Of a stretch of DNA of 15,644 nt, positions 1 through 7,354 are shown piece by piece; the first letter of the stretch is position 1; every line of letters starts with the position of its first letter. The DNA comes from Spirochaetota bacterium (GTDB taxonomy: Bacteria > Spirochaetota > Spirochaetia > Treponematales > Rectinemataceae). A program made the position numbers and the translations under genes. The DNA lies in assembly GCA_029265255.1 (NCBI GenBank), contig JAJUJQ010000022.1, positions 1 through 15,644 on the forward strand, in the 5' to 3' direction. The notes below the pieces were generated by a model, which was given only the letters and a program-made list of their open reading frames with translations, made no database searches and had not been told where the DNA came from.

Positions 1-564
1 GTCGAGGATGTGGGGTATTGGCAGTATCTCCTTGAGGAACATAAAAAAAACGACAAGGTGGCCGTATGGAAGTATCGCAACATCGAGCTTTTGGCCGCCT
101 CGGCGGAGCGCTGGGAGAAAGATCCCGACACCTTCGAGAAAGATATCTTCGCATATTTGGCGAGGATTTCCCTCACCGTGCGGGACGATGTCGGCGACGC
201 CGAACAACGGCTCAGCCTTCTCACTATCCACGCGGCGAAGGGCCTCGAATTCGACTATGTCTTCATTCCAGGCTGTGAGAATGGAATACTCCCCCACGCT
301 AGATCGGTCGAAGAGAGCGGCGACATCGAAGAAGAGCGGCGGCTTTTCTATGTCGCCGTCACAAGGGCGAAGCGACAGCTCTTCATCAGCCGCGCGATGC
401 AGCGGAAAAAGAATGGATCGTTTCAGGAGACTGCCCCCTCTCCCTTCCTGAACGAACTGCCACAAACCCTCATCGTTATGGCCGACAAGCAGGCGCAGCC
501 ACACAACGAGGATGAGCTCAGAAGAGAGTTCTTCAGCAGACTGAAGTCGAGACTGGGTGCCTAA
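1..564 (+). CDS. UvrD/Rep-family ATP-dependent DNA helicase, 3' part (5' end outside the window)
   Basis: This is the C-terminal 187 residues of a superfamily 1A (UvrD/Rep/PcrA-like) helicase, open at the left edge in frame 1 and ending in TAA at 562-564. Two helicase motifs are plain: motif V (LTIHAAKGLEFDYVFIPG, codons 74-91) and motif VI (EERRLFYVAVTRAK, codons 111-124), whose Arg at codon 122 is the expected arginine finger contacting ATP. These proteins move 3'-5' on single-stranded DNA and act in excision repair, mismatch repair or replication-fork rescue. The tail after motif VI is only about 60 residues and ends ELRREFFSRLKSRLGA; no nuclease domain is visible, which argues against RecB or AddA. 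UvrD, PcrA and Rep cannot be told apart from this piece. The stop codon interlocks with that of the convergent gene on the right. Confidence 0.9.
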   Translation, partial: VEDVGYWQYLLEEHKKNDKVAVWKYRNIELLAASAERWEKDPDTFEKDIFAYLARISLTVRDDVGDAEQRLSLLTIHAAKGLEFDYVFIPGCENGILPHARSVEESGDIEEERRLFYVAVTRAKRQLFISRAMQRKKNGSFQETAPSPFLNELPQTLIVMADKQAQPHNEDELRREFFSRLKSRLGA

Positions 565-1610
565 GCGCGCGAGCCCCACGAGGCCAGCTTGATCCAGGTG
601 AGTTCGTGCTTGTTGTGCCAGAGGTGCACGACGCGGGAACCGGGGACTGAGGCGAATTTCATGGTCGTCGCGCGGTCGTAGGTGTCGCCTTGCATTTTTA
701 TGGTGCAGATATAGTTCCGTGCCAGTCCAGATTCCAGCCACTTCGATATCCACCGCCACAGGGCTTCGGGGTAACAGATGACGTCGGAGCAGAGCCAGTC
801 GACTGGGCCGATGTCTTGGGGCTTCAGCGTGAAGGCGTCGTGTTGTTGCCACTCGACGTTCGGCATCTTGGCGATCCGAAGTTCGAGAGGAGCCCTGTCT
901 ATCGACAGCACCGAAGCCCCGAGCGAGGCCAGGGCCCAGGTCCATCCTCCGGGGCTCGCGCCGGCATCGATGCAGCGCTCTCCGGGCTGAGGCGTCTGGC
1001 CTGCGAGGACCAGAGCTTCCCAAAGTTTCCGGTATGCCCGCGAAGGAGGATCGTCCTTGTTCTCCTCGAACTCGAGGACGCCGTTGGGAAAGGGGTTCGT
1101 GCACTGCGCTGATCCAAGAAGAAGATGTTCATCGAGGAGTGTGAAGGAACCCATGGGAGCCTCTGGCGCACGGAAAGGAAATGTGTGCGGCCTTATCGAG
1201 AAGTAGGGCAGCTGTGCAGCGATGAGGAGCGTGCGCCGCGCAAAGCGAAAGGGAACGGGACTCCAGTTGCGCTGGAGCGATTTCAAGGCGCGGGCTGCCT
1301 CGGAAATTGAGCCGAATTCGAGGAGGAAAGGGGCATGCCACGTGTTGCGCGTCCAGAATACGGGATGGGAGGAAAGATCAAAGGGCGGTCCTCCGGAGAT
1401 ATTCCATGAGCTTACGAGCTCGCCGTCGATCCTCGTGACAGAAGGCACTTCTTCGAGCAGATGGTGGAGAAAACCTTCTGCGGCGTGAAATACATAGCCC
1501 TGCACAAAGTTCACGCGACAATCATGGGGAAAAACGGCCTTCTGGTCAACGTGCCGCTTCTCTGCTGTACCTAGGCCCCTTGCTGTTGCTACAATCCACA
1601 AGAGAATCAT
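561..1610 (-). CDS. RlmM-like (FtsJ/RrmJ-fold) SAM-dependent ribose 2'-O-methyltransferase
   Basis: The C-terminal half matches the Rossmann methyltransferase domain of RlmM, the 23S rRNA C2498 ribose 2'-O-methyltransferase. The SAM-binding loop is DAGASPGGWT, followed by the acidic strand end SIDRAPL. The FtsJ-type K-D-K-E catalytic tetrad is complete: K in YRKLWEAL, D in CSDVICYPE, K in CTIKMQG and E in KHELTWI (residues 207, 288, 317 and 348 counted from a GTG at 1646). The N-terminal part, beginning near CRVNFVQGY, is shorter than in E. coli RlmM and shows no clear THUMP domain. The exact target nucleotide is therefore unproven. The start is uncertain: the frame opens at GTG 1646, which would overlap the divergent HD gene. 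I prefer ATG 1610, but neither has a Shine-Dalgarno sequence. The stop is TAG, reading 563 to 561. Confidence 0.72.
   Translation of the reverse strand: MILLWIVATARGLGTAEKRHVDQKAVFPHDCRVNFVQGYVFHAAEGFLHHLLEEVPSVTRIDGELVSSWNISGGPPFDLSSHPVFWTRNTWHAPFLLEFGSISEAARALKSLQRNWSPVPFRFARRTLLIAAQLPYFSIRPHTFPFRAPEAPMGSFTLLDEHLLLGSAQCTNPFPNGVLEFEENKDDPPSRAYRKLWEALVLAGQTPQPGERCIDAGASPGGWTWALASLGASVLSIDRAPLELRIAKMPNVEWQQHDAFTLKPQDIGPVDWLCSDVICYPEALWRWISKWLESGLARNYICTIKMQGDTYDRATTMKFASVPGSRVVHLWHNKHELTWIKLASWGSRA
1587..1595 (+). promoter_or_regulatory. Probable extended -10 promoter of the HD phosphohydrolase gene
   Basis: TGCTACAAT fits the extended -10 consensus TGnTATAAT with one mismatch. Transcription would begin near 1602, about 30 bases before the ATG at 1631 and just ahead of a purine-rich AGAGGT (1615-1620). 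No good -35 hexamer lies 17 bases upstream (GTACCT), which is usual for extended -10 promoters. The element lies inside or at the very 5' end of the divergent methyltransferase frame. It is a sequence match only. Confidence 0.42.
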
Positions 1611-1630
1611 GGTCAGAGGTGGCAGGGAAA

Positions 1631-2884
1631 ATGTCCGAAATTTCACTCTTGAATGCGCTCATCCACCGCTTCGATGTGGTGGTCCGGGATCCTGTGTGGG
1701 GCGATGTCCATATGGATACGCCCCTCCACGCGCTCTTTCAGTCCAAAAGCTTCATGGTCCTTGACAGGATTCGTCAGTTGGGACCTGTCGCCCTCGTCTA
1801 TCCCGGCGCGACGCACACGCGCAAGGCACACAGCCTGGGCGTGTACCACATCGCGCGGCGCATGGCTCTTACGCTTGTAGAGAAGGGAGAGATCGATTTT
1901 GTCAGCAAGACAGGCCTCCGCTCTTTTCTTGTGGCGGCACTCTGTCACGACATAGGGCACTTCCCCTACGCGCACTCGCTGAAAGAGCTGCCGCTTGCGC
2001 GCCACGAGGCCCTCGCAGGCGAAATGATCGTCTCCTCTCCCTTACGCGAATATGTGGGCGACTGCGGCGCCGATCCTGAGCAGACGGCTGCGATCGTCGA
2101 CGCCGACAGACCTGCGGGGGAGAGCAGGGAAACCTTACTCTTCCGCTCTTTCTTGTCCGGTGTCCTCGACCCTGACAAAATCGATTACCTGACGCGCGAT
2201 GCGTTCTACTGTGGTGTTCCTTACGGTATTCAGGATGCGGATTACATCATGCGGCGCCTCGTGGTGCACGATGACAAGCTCGCCATTGACGCCAAAGGCG
2301 AGATGAGCATCGAGGCGCTCATCTTTGCGAAGTACCAGATGTATCGGGCGGTGTACTGGCACCCTGTGGTTCGGGCCGCGACCGCCATGGTGAGGAAGGC
2401 AGTCTATCTGGGGCTCGCGAGCGACGTCATTCAGCCTACAAGCCTCTACGGACTCGACGATACGAGTTTCGGTCGTCTCATCAATCACACCAAATTTCCC
2501 CCATTCAAGCTCGCGCGCGAGGTCGAGGAAAAAAGAATATACAGGCTTGCCGCCGAGCATGCCTTCGACGAGACAAACCCTCTCCATGTCGATCTGCTGG
2601 ACATCAGCAAGCGGATAGAGGCGGAAAGCACACTCGCCCAGGCCGCAGAGATGGCCGAGAGCGATGTCGTCATCGACATCCCGGAGCGTATCAAGTTGGA
2701 GACGGACCTCATGGTCAAGGTGGAAGATTATTTTGAGGCGTTCGACCAGCGCTCCACACTGTTCAGGCCAGAGACGGTAGAAAACGTTGCGAGCGCTCTC
2801 CGGACCATTCGAGTATACATTCGCCCTCAGAGCAGCGCCGACTTTAAGAGAATAGCGTCACTGGTCCAGGCCCTCCTGGGATAA
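1631..2884 (+). CDS. HD-superfamily phosphohydrolase (COG1078/SAMHD1-like, possible dNTPase)
   Basis: The 417-residue protein carries the HD metal-site pattern: H67 in YPGATHTRKAHSLGVY, H106-D107 in ALCHDIGHFPYAHS, and D182 in LDPDKIDYLTRDAFYCGV. The block DKxDYxxRD is also found in SAMHD1, where the aspartate before the lysine is a metal ligand. Family members hydrolyse dNTPs to deoxynucleosides and triphosphate or act on other phosphorylated nucleotides; the substrate here cannot be read from sequence. The protein is predicted cytoplasmic, with no signal peptide or membrane segment. ATG 1631 is chosen over an in-frame TTG at 1580 because AGAGGT lies 10 bases upstream and the conserved RFDVVVRDPVWGDV block follows soon after. 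The stop is TAA at 2882-2884. The gene is divergent from the methyltransferase gene and 191 bases ahead of mraZ, so it is probably a separate transcript. Confidence 0.88.
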   Translation: MSEISLLNALIHRFDVVVRDPVWGDVHMDTPLHALFQSKSFMVLDRIRQLGPVALVYPGATHTRKAHSLGVYHIARRMALTLVEKGEIDFVSKTGLRSFLVAALCHDIGHFPYAHSLKELPLARHEALAGEMIVSSPLREYVGDCGADPEQTAAIVDADRPAGESRETLLFRSFLSGVLDPDKIDYLTRDAFYCGVPYGIQDADYIMRRLVVHDDKLAIDAKGEMSIEALIFAKYQMYRAVYWHPVVRAATAMVRKAVYLGLASDVIQPTSLYGLDDTSFGRLINHTKFPPFKLAREVEEKRIYRLAAEHAFDETNPLHVDLLDISKRIEAESTLAQAAEMAESDVVIDIPERIKLETDLMVKVEDYFEAFDQRSTLFRPETVENVASALRTIRVYIRPQSSADFKRIASLVQALLG

Positions 2885-3002
2885 TAGAGAATCTAATTTC
2901 TTTCCTCAGATAAACATTCTCAAAAATCCATACCGCTATACGCTTGTGTAGCTAAAAGCTCGAAATTTTTATTTTCTGTCGATTCTTTTTTCTAAGGTTT
3001 CG
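2885..3002. other. AT-rich intergenic spacer between the HD gene and the mra promoter
   Basis: This stretch is clearly richer in A and T than the flanking genes, with runs such as AAATTTTTATTTTC and TTCTTTTTTC. It carries a second in-frame TAG right after the HD gene's TAA. I see no convincing hairpin followed by a U-run, so no intrinsic terminator can be claimed. No small ORF with a ribosome binding site stands out. AT-rich sequence just upstream of a -35 box could act as an UP element or a bent-DNA site. Confidence 0.5.
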
Positions 3003-3030
3003 TTGACACTGCATGATTCCATCATAAAAT
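3003..3030 (+). promoter_or_regulatory. mraZ (dcw operon) promoter
   Basis: A perfect -35 hexamer TTGACA (3003-3008) is followed after 16 bases by TAAAAT (3025-3030), a good sigma-70 -10 box. Transcription should start near 3036-3038, immediately before the first MraZ box at 3041. It is the only strong promoter-like match I found upstream of the twelve-gene run. Confidence 0.65.
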
Positions 3031-3040
3031 GATAAGTGAG

Positions 3041-3075
3041 TGGGAAATAGTGGGAAATTGTAGGAAATAGTGGAA
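3041..3075 (+). promoter_or_regulatory. MraZ operator: four direct repeats with 10-base period
   Basis: Four 5-base boxes begin exactly every 10 bases: TGGGA (3041), TGGGA (3051), TAGGA (3061) and TGGAA (3071). The spacers are AATAG, AATTG, AATAG. E. coli MraZ is known to bind TGGGN direct repeats separated by 5 bases upstream of its own gene, and this array matches that spacing. Boxes 1 and 2 are perfect, while 3 and 4 each lack one G. Box 3 contains the AGGA ribosome binding site and box 4 abuts the mraZ ATG. Bound MraZ would therefore cover the transcript start and the translation start region, which fits autorepression of the operon. Confidence 0.82.
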
Positions 3076-3522
3076 ATGAAACTGCTGACCGGCGAATTCA
3101 AGAATACGCTCGACGAGAAGGGCCGTCTTTCTCTTCCGGCTCGCCTCCGTGCGGACCTGCCATCGAGTCTCGTGCTCACCCAGGGCGTCGATACCTGCCT
3201 GTGGCTGTTCGCACCCGAAGAGTGGGAGGAGCTCGCGCAGCGCATTCTTGCATCCACGAGTCTTTTTCAGGCTCGATCTCGCCTCATCCAGCGGCGAATC
3301 ATCGCGCCCGCACAGGAAGTGGATGTCGATAAGCTGGGACGGATATCGATCCCTCAGAGCCTCCGCGATTGGGCCGGCCTTTCGAAGGAGTGCGTCATCC
3401 TTGGCATTTCTCGCTATGTCGAGATTTGGGATAGCCAGAAGTACCAGACCTATGTGGCGGAAAACCAGGCTGAGTTCTTGTCGGCGGCCGAAGAGCTCGG
3501 CGGTCTGACACTCTCGTGAGGA
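3076..3522 (+). CDS. mraZ: Transcriptional regulator MraZ
   Basis: This 147-residue protein (stop TGA 3517-3519; end given to include the overlapping spacer start) has the two tandem AbrB/SpoVT-like half-domains of MraZ: LDEKGRLSLPARLR (residues 12-25) and VDKLGRISIPQSLRDWAGL (84-102). MraZ forms a ring-shaped oligomer that binds repeated boxes upstream of its own gene and controls the dcw operon. The matching boxes lie directly upstream (3041-3075). ATG 3076 is preferred over an in-frame GTG at 3070. AGGA at 3062-3065 is 10 bases from the ATG but only 4 from the GTG, and family members begin with a short lead into GE(F/Y)xxTLDEKGR. It is the first gene of the operon, with rsmH following 10 bases after its stop. 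Confidence 0.95.
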
Positions 3523-3529
3523 AAGGGAT

Positions 3530-4525
3530 ATGACGACAGCGTGTGCGGCGGGCGAGGGCACAGAATCTTTGCTCCATGTGCCTGTAATGCTGGAAGAGGT
3601 CTGTGCGCTCGCAGCCACGGTGCATCCTCTGTCCCTCTACGTCGACTGTACGCTCGGCGCCGGAGGGCACGCGGAGGCGCTGCTCGAGGCACATTCCCAG
3701 CTTTGCTGCATTGGCATCGACGCGGACCCTGAAGCCTGCGCGCGGGCGACGGCCCGCCTTTCGAGGTTTTCGGATCGGGTCAGCGTGATCAACGCATACT
3801 ATGACGACGCGCTTGCAAATCTGCGGAGTGTGGCATCGGCGGAGCAGATGCTCGGCGCGGGCTTCTGGTCCCGCTGCAGCGGAACTGGGCAGCGTACGGC
3901 TTCCTTTATTTTGTTCGATCTTGGTCTCTCGATGTATCAGCTCGGCGCTTCGGGGCGAGGATTTTCATTTTTAGCCGATGAGCCGCTCGACATGCGCTTT
4001 TCGCCAGATGCGCCGGCGTCTGCAGAAGATTTCGTCAACCAGCTCTCTGAACTGAAGCTCGCTGATCTGATATTCAACTATGGCGAAGAGCGCTACTCCC
4101 GCAGGATTGCGCACGCCATCGTCGAGGCCCGCAAGAAAGAGCATATCCGCACTGCCTCGCGCCTCGCCTCGATCGTCGCCGGAGCAGTGCCCTCCCAGTA
4201 CCGCCACGGGCACATCCATCCTGCCACCCGCACGTTTCAGGCCCTGCGGATTGCGGTGAACGATGAACTGGGCCGCATCGAGAGGGCGCTGACCGATGCG
4301 CTCGAGCTGCTCTCGCCCGGCGCTGTCTGCGCCGTAATCTCCTTTCATTCGCTCGAAGACCGCATTGTGAAGCATGTCTTCGCCGAAAAGGCCAAGACAG
4401 GACGCTTTTCACTCGAGTGGAAGAAGCCCAGAGAACCGTCCGACGCGGAGCTGCGCAGAAACCCCCCCTCCCACTCTGCAAAATTCCGCGCAATACGAGC
4501 CTGTGACGCTGAGGTGAGCGCATGA
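3530..4525 (+). CDS. rsmH: 16S rRNA (cytosine-1402-N4)-methyltransferase RsmH (MraW)
   Basis: RsmH adds the N4 methyl group to C1402 of 16S rRNA in the ribosomal P site, using SAM. The 331-residue protein starts with the family's HVPVMLEEV (16-24), then the SAM loop VDCTLGAGGHA (38-48). It also has FDLGLSMYQL (129-138), RGFSF (143-147) with LDMRF, the block HPATRTFQALRIAVNDEL (230-247), SFHSLEDRIVK (271-281) and the C-terminal SAKFRAIR. A short extra loop (about residues 105-122, LGAGFWSRCSGTGQRTA) before the DLG motif makes it slightly longer than usual, and the common DLGVSSPQL reads DLGLSMYQL here. The start ATG 3530 has GAGGAAAGG just upstream. The final TGA overlaps the ftsL ATG (ATGA, 4522-4525), indicating translational coupling. 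Confidence 0.96.
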   Translation: MTTACAAGEGTESLLHVPVMLEEVCALAATVHPLSLYVDCTLGAGGHAEALLEAHSQLCCIGIDADPEACARATARLSRFSDRVSVINAYYDDALANLRSVASAEQMLGAGFWSRCSGTGQRTASFILFDLGLSMYQLGASGRGFSFLADEPLDMRFSPDAPASAEDFVNQLSELKLADLIFNYGEERYSRRIAHAIVEARKKEHIRTASRLASIVAGAVPSQYRHGHIHPATRTFQALRIAVNDELGRIERALTDALELLSPGAVCAVISFHSLEDRIVKHVFAEKAKTGRFSLEWKKPREPSDAELRRNPPSHSAKFRAIRACDAEVSA

Positions 4526-4812
4526 ATTCGCGGCGTTTTTGGGCGTGGGCCATCATCACCTGCCTCTTCTTCATGGGGCTCGTGTTTCAGACATCACGGT
4601 ATACGGCATTGAAATCCGAGGTCCTCTCCATGGAACGGATGGAGATGGATCTTTTGAAGGCAGGAAAAGAGCTCGATGCGAACATTGCGAAGCTCGCCAA
4701 CCTCGAGCGCATCGAAAAAGCGGCGATCCAGAACGGCATGCAGGTTGCTGCGCCCGAACAGCGCATCATCGTGACCGATATTCAGGGAAGGAGCACGCAT
4801 GGAAAACAGTAG
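4522..4812 (+). CDS. ftsL: Cell division protein FtsL-like, bitopic membrane coiled-coil protein
   Basis: The 96-residue protein has the FtsL layout. There is a very short cytoplasmic N-terminus (MNSRR) and one membrane helix (about residues 6-23). A periplasmic helix (about 28-66) with heptad-like spacing, including LKSEVLSMERMEMDLLKAG, is likely to form a coiled coil. A short tail follows (ERIEKAAIQNGMQVAAPEQ), typical of the FtsL/DivIC group. FtsL pairs with FtsB/DivIC and FtsQ/DivIB to activate septal synthesis by FtsW and its transpeptidase. Sequence similarity in this family is weak, so the call rests on topology, size and its position between rsmH and murF. It overlaps rsmH by 4 bases and murF by 14. 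The ftsI gene that commonly follows ftsL is absent. Confidence 0.8.
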   Translation: MNSRRFWAWAIITCLFFMGLVFQTSRYTALKSEVLSMERMEMDLLKAGKELDANIAKLANLERIEKAAIQNGMQVAAPEQRIIVTDIQGRSTHGKQ

Positions 4813-6274
4813 AGCACTCGAGTCTCACCTTCTTTTCCGGGCTGGCGAGCTTGCAGGGATCATTGGAGGCAGCTGCCGCGGCAATCTGGATGCTCCAATT
4901 TGCTCGGTGGTCACGGATTCGCGGGCGGCGACGGAGAACAGCATGTTCGTGGCGCTCAGAGGAGAGCACACCGACGGCCACCGCCACATCTCCGAAGCGA
5001 TCCGGAATGGCGCCCGGACGATTCTCGCGGAAATCGCACAGAAAGATGGTGCGCTCGCAGCGGTCGGGAGTTTGGAGGGAGAAGAGGGGGCGCGCAGGGT
5101 ATGTTTTATTTTTGTCGACTCTCCCCTTGCCGGGCTTCAGCGCGCAGCCCGCGAATATCGCCGAAGGCATACGCTCCTTCGGATCGGGGTCACCGGCTCG
5201 AGCGGAAAGACCACGACAAAGGAGTGTATTGCGGCGGTCATGGCCGCCTGTTATCCGCCAGGAACTGTGGTGGTGAGCCCCGGCAACCTTAACTCGGACA
5301 TAGGCCTCGCCCTCGCGCTCTTCGATATTCGGCCTCAGCACGAGGTTGGAATTTTCGAGATGGGGATCAACCGCAGGGGTGAGATGGATGAACTTGCGAG
5401 CATGTATGAACCCGACATCGCAGTCGTGACGAATATTGGGACTGCACATATAGGCATGTTCGGCTCGCGCGATGAGATCGCGCGAGAGAAGAGCAAGATT
5501 TTTTCTTATTTCGACGGCCGACAAAAGGCGCTTCTGTGGGAGAACGACGATTATAGAGCATATTTAGCCTCGCAAGTGAAGGGGATGGTTACCTATTTCG
5601 GAACGCGGAGCACGGAGGGACTGGGCCGGCTTGAAGATCGTGGTCTTCATGGCTGGAGCATAGAGTGGAAGGGGCAGCGCATCGATTTTGCGCTTCCAGG
5701 CCACCATAATCTTCTCAATGCGTGTGCAGCGCTCTCCGTCGCGAACCTCCTTGGCATCGACCCGGCCAAGGCAGGACAGGCCCTGTCGTCGGTCCGGCCA
5801 CTGTTCGGACGCTCCGAAATCCGCAGAGGTAACATCACGGTGCTCCAGGATTATTACAATGCTAACCCCGACAGCATGGGGGCCGCCATCGAGTTCTTTG
5901 CGGCAATCCCGTCGGACAACCGGAAGATTTTGGTGCTCGGCTCGATGCTGGAGCTCGGCGAAGAGAGCGTGCGGGCGCACGAGAAGGTCGGATTGATGGC
6001 CGGGGCCATCGAGCCTTCTGCCATTTTCCTGTTTGGAGATGAGATGGCAGCTGCCCAGTCCGCGCTGAGAGCCAGCGCCTTTAAAGGAAAGCTTTTTTGG
6101 ACAAGCGACATGGACGAACTGTCCAATGCCGTGGTGGACTATGTCCAGGAAGGTGATCTCGTCCTCGTGAAAGGTTCTCGCGGCATGGCCCTCGAGAGGC
6201 TGACGCGCATGTTAGAAAAGAAAAAGCTCATCGCTCCATCGGAGTCCAAGGAAGGAGGGCCCCATGCTTCGTGA
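4799..6274 (+). CDS. murF: UDP-N-acetylmuramoyl-tripeptide--D-alanyl-D-alanine ligase MurF
   Basis: MurF adds D-Ala-D-Ala to the UDP-MurNAc tripeptide, the last cytoplasmic step in building the peptidoglycan stem peptide, with ATP cleavage. The 491-residue protein shows the three Mur ligase domains. The N-terminal UDP-binding region contains VVTDSRAATENSMFVALRGE (about 37-56). The central ATPase has the P-loop GVTGSSGKTTTKE (130-142), with EMGINRRGEM (187-196) and TNIGTAHIGMFGS (211-223). The C-terminal domain carries GRSEIRRG, LQDYYNANPDSM and VLVKGSRGMALERL. NANPDSM marks MurF rather than MurE, MurC or MurD. A stretch rich in glycine and glutamate (about 80-105) lengthens the N-terminal domain slightly. 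ATG 4799 lies inside the ftsL end, with GGGAAGGAG upstream. The 3' end overlaps mraY by 11 bases. Confidence 0.96.
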   Translation: MENSRALESHLLFRAGELAGIIGGSCRGNLDAPICSVVTDSRAATENSMFVALRGEHTDGHRHISEAIRNGARTILAEIAQKDGALAAVGSLEGEEGARRVCFIFVDSPLAGLQRAAREYRRRHTLLRIGVTGSSGKTTTKECIAAVMAACYPPGTVVVSPGNLNSDIGLALALFDIRPQHEVGIFEMGINRRGEMDELASMYEPDIAVVTNIGTAHIGMFGSRDEIAREKSKIFSYFDGRQKALLWENDDYRAYLASQVKGMVTYFGTRSTEGLGRLEDRGLHGWSIEWKGQRIDFALPGHHNLLNACAALSVANLLGIDPAKAGQALSSVRPLFGRSEIRRGNITVLQDYYNANPDSMGAAIEFFAAIPSDNRKILVLGSMLELGEESVRAHEKVGLMAGAIEPSAIFLFGDEMAAAQSALRASAFKGKLFWTSDMDELSNAVVDYVQEGDLVLVKGSRGMALERLTRMLEKKKLIAPSESKEGGPHAS

Positions 6275-7346
6275 AATTTTTCTTCCACTTGTAAAATACT
6301 TTACTCCCTTCAACATATTCAGATATTTGACATTCCGTTCGGCATATGCGGCCATTACTGCGCTCCTCATCTGCTATCTCTTCGGTCCATGGCTGATCAG
6401 GCGGCTGCGCATGCTTAAATTCGGACAGTCGATACGGACTGATGGTCCGGAGACACACTTGGCGAAGACGGGCACCCCTACGATGGGAGGCATACTGATC
6501 ATTCTCTCCGTGCTCGTGTCGGTGGTGCTCTGGATCGATATAAAGAGCGATTACGGCTGGATTGCGCTTTTGTCGCTGCTCGGCTTCGGTCTGATCGGCG
6601 CGGCGGACGACCTGCTCAAGATACGCAAGCGCAGTTCTGATGGCCTCTCGCCGGTTCAAAAACTTGTCCTGCAGTTCATCGTCTCCGGTGCAGCGGCCTA
6701 CGCCATCTATCGGACGACGGGGCCGACCGCCACAAAGCTCTATGTACCGTTTTTCAAGGTGCACGTGATCGATCTGGGGACGTTTTGGCTGCCGATTGCG
6801 ATGATCTACGTCACGGCCTGGTCCAATGCGGTGAACATCACCGACGGGCTCGATGGATTAGCCGTGGGGCTTGTGATTTTTGCGATTCTGGCCTTCTCGG
6901 TGCTGACCTACGTGACAGGACGTGCAGACTGGTCCCAGTACTTAGGGGTTCCCTACATCAAGCAGGCGAGCGAACTCACCGTGTTCAACTTCGCCCTTCT
7001 CGGAGCCTGTGTGGGGTTCCTGTGGTTCAACGCACACCCGGCCGAAGTGTTTATGGGAGATGCTGGTTCGCTCTCACTCGGGGGCGTGCTCGGCGTGCTC
7101 TCCCTCATGGTCAAGAAAGAGATACTGCTTCTGGTGATCGGGGGCGTGTTCGTGATGGAGCTCGGCTCCGTCATGCTGCAGGTCCTCTATTTTAAGTGCA
7201 CCAAGGGAAAGCGGCTCTTCAGAATGGCGCCGCTGCACCACCATTTCGAGCTTAAGGGCCTCAAGGAGACGAAGGTTGTCGTGAGGTTTTGGATACTCGG
7301 AGGCATTTTTGCATTGATCGCTCTGTCGACGCTGAAGATTCAGTGA
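6264..7346 (+). CDS. mraY: Phospho-N-acetylmuramoyl-pentapeptide-transferase MraY
   Basis: MraY moves phospho-MurNAc-pentapeptide from UDP to undecaprenyl phosphate, forming lipid I in the inner membrane. The protein is 360 residues, the same length as the E. coli enzyme, with about ten hydrophobic segments. Family motifs are all present: GTPTMGG (70-76), the catalytic ADDLLKIRKRSSDGLSP (114-130, D115-D116), NAVNITDGLDGLA (188-200), NAHPAEVFMGDAGSLSLGG (256-274, catalytic D266) and the histidine cluster PLHHHFELKG (323-332). The start ATG 6264 is 4 bases after GAAGGAGGG, itself inside murF. murD, which usually follows mraY, is missing; ftsW begins 8 bases after the stop. Confidence 0.98.
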   Translation: MLREIFLPLVKYFTPFNIFRYLTFRSAYAAITALLICYLFGPWLIRRLRMLKFGQSIRTDGPETHLAKTGTPTMGGILIILSVLVSVVLWIDIKSDYGWIALLSLLGFGLIGAADDLLKIRKRSSDGLSPVQKLVLQFIVSGAAAYAIYRTTGPTATKLYVPFFKVHVIDLGTFWLPIAMIYVTAWSNAVNITDGLDGLAVGLVIFAILAFSVLTYVTGRADWSQYLGVPYIKQASELTVFNFALLGACVGFLWFNAHPAEVFMGDAGSLSLGGVLGVLSLMVKKEILLLVIGGVFVMELGSVMLQVLYFKCTKGKRLFRMAPLHHHFELKGLKETKVVVRFWILGGIFALIALSTLKIQ

Positions 7347-7354
7347 GGGATGGC

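Noticed and set aside
2866..2879. Hairpin CCAGG-CCCT-CCTGG at the 3' end of the HD gene as a terminator
   Set aside because: The stem has only 5 pairs, lies inside the coding region and has no U-run after it.
3022..3618. A 198-codon minus-strand frame opposite mraZ
   Set aside because: It is antisense to a certain mraZ and its operator, with no family resemblance and no ribosome binding site.
7289..7354. A longer FtsW starting at TTG 7289
   Set aside because: It would overlap mraY by 58 bases and add a non-hydrophobic stretch not seen in FtsW; ATG 7355 has GAGGGA at good spacing.
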